A stretch of 64,000 nt of DNA from a bacterium BMS3Bbin10 (GTDB lineage: Bacteria > Pseudomonadota > Alphaproteobacteria > Rhizobiales > Methyloligellaceae). The stretch covers positions 30,263 to 94,262 of the forward strand of contig BDTT01000083.1 in assembly GCA_002897995.1 (NCBI GenBank). Reading direction: 5' to 3'. The translations under genes were made by a program, and so were the position numbers. The notes below the pieces were generated by a model that did no database searches, was not told the DNA's origin, and saw nothing but the letters and a program-made list of their open reading frames with translations. Each line of letters opens with the position of its first letter. Positions within the stretch are counted from its first letter, which is position 1. Of this stretch, positions 61,827 to 64,000 are shown in pieces.

Positions 61827-63444
61827 CACGGTCGACATAATAGCGAGCCGTTTATACGAGGCCGGTTGCCGGCACGCCTTCGGCATTCCGGGCGGCGAGG
61901 TCCTGGCGATGATGAAGGCGCTTGAGGATGCGGGCATCGCATTCACGCTCACCAAGCATGAAAACGGCGCCGGCTTCATGGCCGAGGGCGCCTATCATGC
62001 GACCGGCGCGCCCGGCATTTTGCTGGCGACAATCGGGCCGGGTCTCGCCAACGCCGTCAATGTCATCGCCAATGCCGAGCAGGACCGGGTGCCGCTGATC
62101 GTGCTCACCGGCTGCGTCGATGCGGAGGAGGCGCTGACCTACACCCATCAGGTCATGGACCACGGGGCGCTTATGGAGACGGTGACCAAGGCCAGCTTCA
62201 CCGCCGTCGAGAACGCAACCGATGTGGTGATCGAAAAGGCACTGGCGATTGCGACCGAGGGGCGCCCCGGGCCGGTCCATATCGATATCCCCATTTCACT
62301 CGCCACCCGCGATCATGCGGACGGACGGTCTCAAAGACGCAAACCCTTAAGCCCGGCGGGCCCGGCCGAAGGACCGGCGCTGGAACGCGCGCGCGCGATG
62401 TTCCGCGCCTCGAGGCGGCCGGTCATGGTCGCCGGGCTCGATGTGGTCTGCGAGGAGGGCGCCGCGCAGGCCTTGCGCGATTTTGTCGAGACCCACCGGA
62501 TCCCGCTGCTTACCACATATAAGGGCAAGGGAATTCTGCCCGAAGATCATGAATTGTCACTGGGCGGGCACGGCCTGTCGCCGGTGTCGGACGCCCTCGT
62601 CATGCCATTTGTCGCCCAGGCCGATCTGGTCATCGCGGCGGGGTACGACCCGATTGAAATGCGCACCGGCTGGCGCAACCCCTGGGATCCGGCCAAGGCA
62701 ATCGAATTCGCGTCAGCGCCGAACAGGCACGACATGCACCATGCGGACATCTCCTTCACATGCAGCATTCGCGCCGGATTGAGCGCCCTTGCCGTGGGGG
62801 ATGCAAATACGGCCGCCAATGGCGCGCGAAGCATCTGGCCCGGCGGAGAAGCGGACGTGCTGCGCATCGCGCTCAAATCGAAATTTTCCGCGGGCAAGGC
62901 CTGGGGCCCGGCGCTGGCCATCGATGCGATACGCCGCGCCGCGCCGCGCGATAGCGTCATTACGGCGGATTCGGGCGCGCACCGGATTCTCCTGTCCCAG
63001 ATGTGGGAGTGCTATGAACCGCGCGCGATGCTGCAATCATGCGGCTTCTGCACCATGGGCTGCGCCCTGCCGCTGGCCATCGGATACAAGCTCGCCAGCG
63101 CCAGCCGCCCGGTTATCGCCTTCATGGGCGACGCCGGGCTTGAAATGACAATGGGCGAACTCGCCACCTTGCGCGATCTGGGTCTGAGCGTACTGGTCGT
63201 CGTCTTCGTCGATCACTCCCTCGCGCTCATCGAGCTCAAGCAGCGCCAAAGCGGCATGAAGAATCTGGGGGTCGATTTCGGCGGCACGGATTTTCCCGCG
63301 CTCGCCGAAGCGATGGGAGGAACCGGCCGGGTGGCCAAAAGCGTCGAGGCGGTTGAAAGCGAGACCGCCGGGGCGTTCGCCCGTGACGGTTTCACCCTTC
63401 TGGCGATCCCCATTGACGCCAAGAGCTATGACGGAAAGTTTTGA
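61819..63444 (+). CDS. Thiamine-pyrophosphate-dependent enzyme, acetolactate-synthase-like
   Basis: A 541-residue TPP enzyme in the acetolactate synthase / oxalyl-CoA decarboxylase superfamily. The N-terminal Pyr domain has the catalytic Glu in TKHENGAGFMAEGAYHATG, the middle domain is complete, and the C-terminal PP domain carries the cofactor motif as GDAGLEMTMGELATLRDLGLSVLVVVFVDHS, so the classical GDG...NN is changed to GDA...VD. Reaction specificity cannot be read: decarboxylation or carboligation of a 2-oxo acid, or of an acyl-CoA as in oxalate breakdown, are options. The start at 61819 overlaps the preceding stop; the longer open frame from 61555 overlaps the dehydrogenase and is spurious. 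Confidence 0.9.
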   Translation: MPSTVDIIASRLYEAGCRHAFGIPGGEVLAMMKALEDAGIAFTLTKHENGAGFMAEGAYHATGAPGILLATIGPGLANAVNVIANAEQDRVPLIVLTGCVDAEEALTYTHQVMDHGALMETVTKASFTAVENATDVVIEKALAIATEGRPGPVHIDIPISLATRDHADGRSQRRKPLSPAGPAEGPALERARAMFRASRRPVMVAGLDVVCEEGAAQALRDFVETHRIPLLTTYKGKGILPEDHELSLGGHGLSPVSDALVMPFVAQADLVIAAGYDPIEMRTGWRNPWDPAKAIEFASAPNRHDMHHADISFTCSIRAGLSALAVGDANTAANGARSIWPGGEADVLRIALKSKFSAGKAWGPALAIDAIRRAAPRDSVITADSGAHRILLSQMWECYEPRAMLQSCGFCTMGCALPLAIGYKLASASRPVIAFMGDAGLEMTMGELATLRDLGLSVLVVVFVDHSLALIELKQRQSGMKNLGVDFGGTDFPALAEAMGGTGRVAKSVEAVESETAGAFARDGFTLLAIPIDAKSYDGKF

Positions 63445-63581
63445 ACCACGGCCCGGCCATCGGGGTGGATCAGGTTTACAGATGGAGCATTTCATATGTA
63501 GGCTGATTGCCGGGGGATATAGTATTTGGGTGGGGAAGCGCAGTGCCCGCGTGTTTGTTTCGGGGGAGGAAGACGCTGGGC

Positions 63582-64000
63582 GTGTTCGGGCGCGCGGTTT
63601 TCCATGGAACTGCTCTGTTAAAGCTGGTCGGCGTGGCATTGGCCGCGCTTTTTATTTGGCTCCCCGCCCCCGGCGCGGCGGGCGCAAAACCCGCCAGCCA
63701 AACAATCATGCAGCCGGCGGTGAAATTTTCCGCCTCTGAAGAAGCCGCGACCAGGCAGCGCGCGCAGGCCCGTATCCGGAGTTTGATGCGCCTGGCGCAG
63801 AAGCCGCAAGACCCGAAGAAGAAAGCCGCGCCGCCGCCCGTGAAAAAGAAGGCCGCGCCGCCGCCCAGGAAGAAGGCCGCGCCGCCGCCCAGGAAGAAGG
63901 CCGCGCCGCCGCCCGGGAAAAAGGCTGCGCCGCCGCCCAGGAAAGCTGCACCGGTCACGAAGCCCGCCCCCGTGCAGAAGGAAAAGGCGCCTCCCGCCAA
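63582..64000 (+). CDS. Exported protein with KKAAPPPR tandem repeats, 3' end beyond window
   Basis: From GTG at 63582 (GGAGG 12 bases upstream) the frame stays open for 139 codons to the right edge. Residues about 13-38 form a signal peptide (LLKLVGVALAALFIWLPAPGAAGA). A short helical segment (SASEEAATRQRAQARIRSLMRLAQ) is followed by five near-identical KKAAPPPR/V/G units, which at DNA level are 24-base tandem repeats (63817-63941), then KPAPVQKEKAPPA. The linker resembles basic Pro/Lys-rich stalks of envelope proteins; a domain beyond the window probably defines its role. A longer frame on the opposite strand (63476-64000) is a shadow of the repeat. Confidence 0.7.
   Translation, partial: MFGRAVFHGTALLKLVGVALAALFIWLPAPGAAGAKPASQTIMQPAVKFSASEEAATRQRAQARIRSLMRLAQKPQDPKKKAAPPPVKKKAAPPPRKKAAPPPRKKAAPPPGKKAAPPPRKAAPVTKPAPVQKEKAPPA

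Noticed and set aside
63476..64000. Minus-strand Gly/Phe-rich open frame at the right edge
   Set aside because: It is the reverse reading of the KKAAPPPR repeat; the plus strand has a ribosome site and a signal peptide.
1..64000. tRNA, rRNA, CRISPR arrays, insertion sequences or prophage
   Set aside because: I saw no tRNA-like T-arm in intergenic space, no spaced identical repeats and no transposase or integrase motifs. The tandem repeats at the right edge are coding.

Overview
The window is one continuous piece of a GC-rich alphaproteobacterial chromosome, probably Hyphomicrobiales or a nearby order. The evidence is the gene order (rpsT / enoyl-CoA hydratase / mutM diverging from ubiE-ubiB; dnaJ-like / cobS / cobT / phytase-like esterase; rpmB diverging from a DUF3108 gene, a Suv3/MgpS-type helicase, an S4 protein, fdxA and carD), GTTC-N7-GTTC SOS boxes, and palindromic intergenic repeats of the rhizobial kind. 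I saw no rRNA, tRNA, CRISPR array, prophage or transposase. Most of the window is ordinary, densely packed core genome.

Layout. 1-6.7 kb: a B12-dependent ribonucleotide reductase running off the left edge, rpsT, an enoyl-CoA hydratase and mutM on the minus strand, then ubiE-ubiB on the plus strand. 6.7-11.1 kb: an orphan DppC-type permease, a YqgE protein with an apparent signal peptide, an MFS transporter with a 5'-truncated rhodanese behind it, and an RpiR regulator. 11.1-15.8 kb: coaBC carrying an extra N-terminal helix-turn-helix domain, dut, a decayed outer-membrane-type pseudogene bracketed by a second copy of the dut 3' end, a ThiF/MoeB E1-like enzyme and a small exported protein. 15.8-28 kb: alpha-hydroxy-acid oxidase, aldo/keto reductase, a membrane protein, an LpoA-like lipoprotein diverging from rsmI-yraN-gshB, a duplicated 2TM protein, a divergent acyl-CoA dehydrogenase / CoA-transferase pair, and a ComM/YifB protein. 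28-33 kb: the cobS/cobT cluster, with large hairpins between genes. 33-43.3 kb: DMT exporter, MscS channel, DUF938, rpmB, DUF3108, an unusual 485-base regulatory island, helicase, S4 protein, ferredoxin and CarD. 43.6-51.4 kb: a large soluble PAS/GAF histidine kinase with a receiver-only partner, a thermonuclease-like protein and modABC. 51.5-57 kb: a 1678-residue exported repeat protein and a small glycine-repeat exported protein. 57-64 kb: a persulfide-dioxygenase/rhodanese fusion diverging from a LysR regulator, then a three-gene CoA-transferase / acyl-CoA dehydrogenase / TPP-enzyme operon behind a perfect FNR/FixK-type box, and the start of a KKAAPPPR-repeat protein.

How the parts relate. 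B12 links the two ends of the first half: NrdJ consumes adenosylcobalamin and CobS/CobT belong to the aerobic cobalt chelatase. The SOS-type boxes sit in front of nrdJ and the helicase. The strongest candidates for something undescribed are the HTH-CoaBC fusion with a palindrome directly ahead of its start codon, the island at 37909-38317 (nine GANTC, six TTAAC mostly about 50 bases apart, an exact SOS box and a 43-base repeat), the dispersed hairpin repeat that supplies TAG stop codons, and the giant exported protein with a peptidoglycan-binding module nested in a DUF11-like repeat.
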